Below, one piece after another: positions 63,884 through 64,000 of a DNA stretch of 64,000 nucleotides. The stretch's first letter is position 1; the number at the start of each line of letters is the position of its first letter. Location: assembly GCA_963836735.1 (NCBI GenBank), contig CAWIKP010000018.1, positions 496,001 to 560,000 on the forward strand, written 5' to 3'. Position numbers and translations under genes: made by a program. The notes beneath the pieces were generated by a model, which saw only the letters and a program-made list of their open reading frames with translations, was not told the DNA's origin and searched no databases. The stretch comes from JACCXG01 sp963836735. Its GTDB lineage: Bacteria > Acidobacteriota > Vicinamibacteria > Vicinamibacterales > 2-12-FULL-66-21.

Positions 63884-64000
63884 ATGAAGACGACTGTCTC
63901 GGCCTGCATCCTGGCGAGTGCGCTGACCGCGACGATGATGGCGCTGCCGCAGGGTCAGCCGTCGGTGGCGCCGACCGCGACCGACAAGGTGGTGATCAAC
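63884..64000 (+). CDS. Exported protein, N-terminal fragment (cut by window edge)
   Basis: ATG at 63884 with AAAGGAG eight bases upstream. The 39 visible residues are a signal peptide (MKTTVSACILASALTATMMA) and LPQGQPSVAPTATDKVVIN, with no further domain in view. Product cannot be named. Confidence 0.7.
   Translation, partial: MKTTVSACILASALTATMMALPQGQPSVAPTATDKVVIN

Overview
The window is high-GC, gene-dense DNA that looks like a chromosome segment of an Acidobacteriota species, probably of the Vicinamibacteria (subdivision 6) type. The main reasons are six MacB/FtsX-type permeases of the acidobacterial 'duplicated orphan permease' (ADOP) kind with no ATPase partner nearby, an Oar-like TonB-dependent receptor with a carboxypeptidase-regulatory domain, many exported degradative enzymes, a BlaI/M56 pair, a DUF2934 protein, and a large load of intergenic palindromes. 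There is no rRNA, tRNA, CRISPR array, phage or transposase gene that I can support. The taxonomic placement is an inference from gene content.

Layout. 0-6 kb: truncated ADOP permease, a response regulator-PP2C phosphatase, and a very large hybrid sensor kinase ending in an Hpt domain (likely one phosphorelay). 6-15 kb: exported esterase, a small HTH-membrane protein pair, a methyltransferase-dicarboxylate symporter-APC permease operon, and two CNNM/CorC-type CBS membrane proteins. 15-17.5 kb: metallophosphatase flanked by two copies of one accessory module. 17.5-26.8 kb: a minus-strand string reading blaI, M56-peptidase fused to HEAT repeats, two HEAT-repeat proteins, two ADOP permeases. 26.9-34 kb: PQQ-type sugar dehydrogenase, LigD-type polymerase with an AlkB-like dioxygenase, DinB protein, Ca2+/H+ antiporter, GH43 arabinanase. 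34-38.6 kb: membrane-anchored MutS-like ATPase and a TIR-TPR-membrane protein. 38.6-50 kb: three more ADOP permeases, DUF2934, a hydroxyacid-oxoacid transhydrogenase-like Fe-ADH, a mannonate dehydratase-like protein. 50-58 kb: GAF-fused glucan phosphorylase, CE7-like esterase, sugar isomerase-like TIM barrel, TonB-dependent receptor (a sugar/polymer use theme). 58.5-64 kb: Phd/VapC toxin-antitoxin pair, small zinc-ribbon and VOC proteins, a Big-domain lipoprotein, a long coiled-coil protein, and a truncated exported protein.

Two window-wide patterns stand out. First, about a dozen genes are frameshifted, and every break I examined can be repaired by removing a single C or G, generally in a CpG step; gene lengths agree with +1 events only. 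This looks like a systematic consensus error rather than decay, so the affected genes are annotated as one locus each. Second, intergenic space is packed with several families of inverted repeats: paired REP/BIME-like hairpins, long palindromes whose arms are short tandem repeats, a ~60-bp interspersed unit, and a 140-bp-arm inverted repeat. Some of these run into the 3' ends or the inside of genes and are translated.
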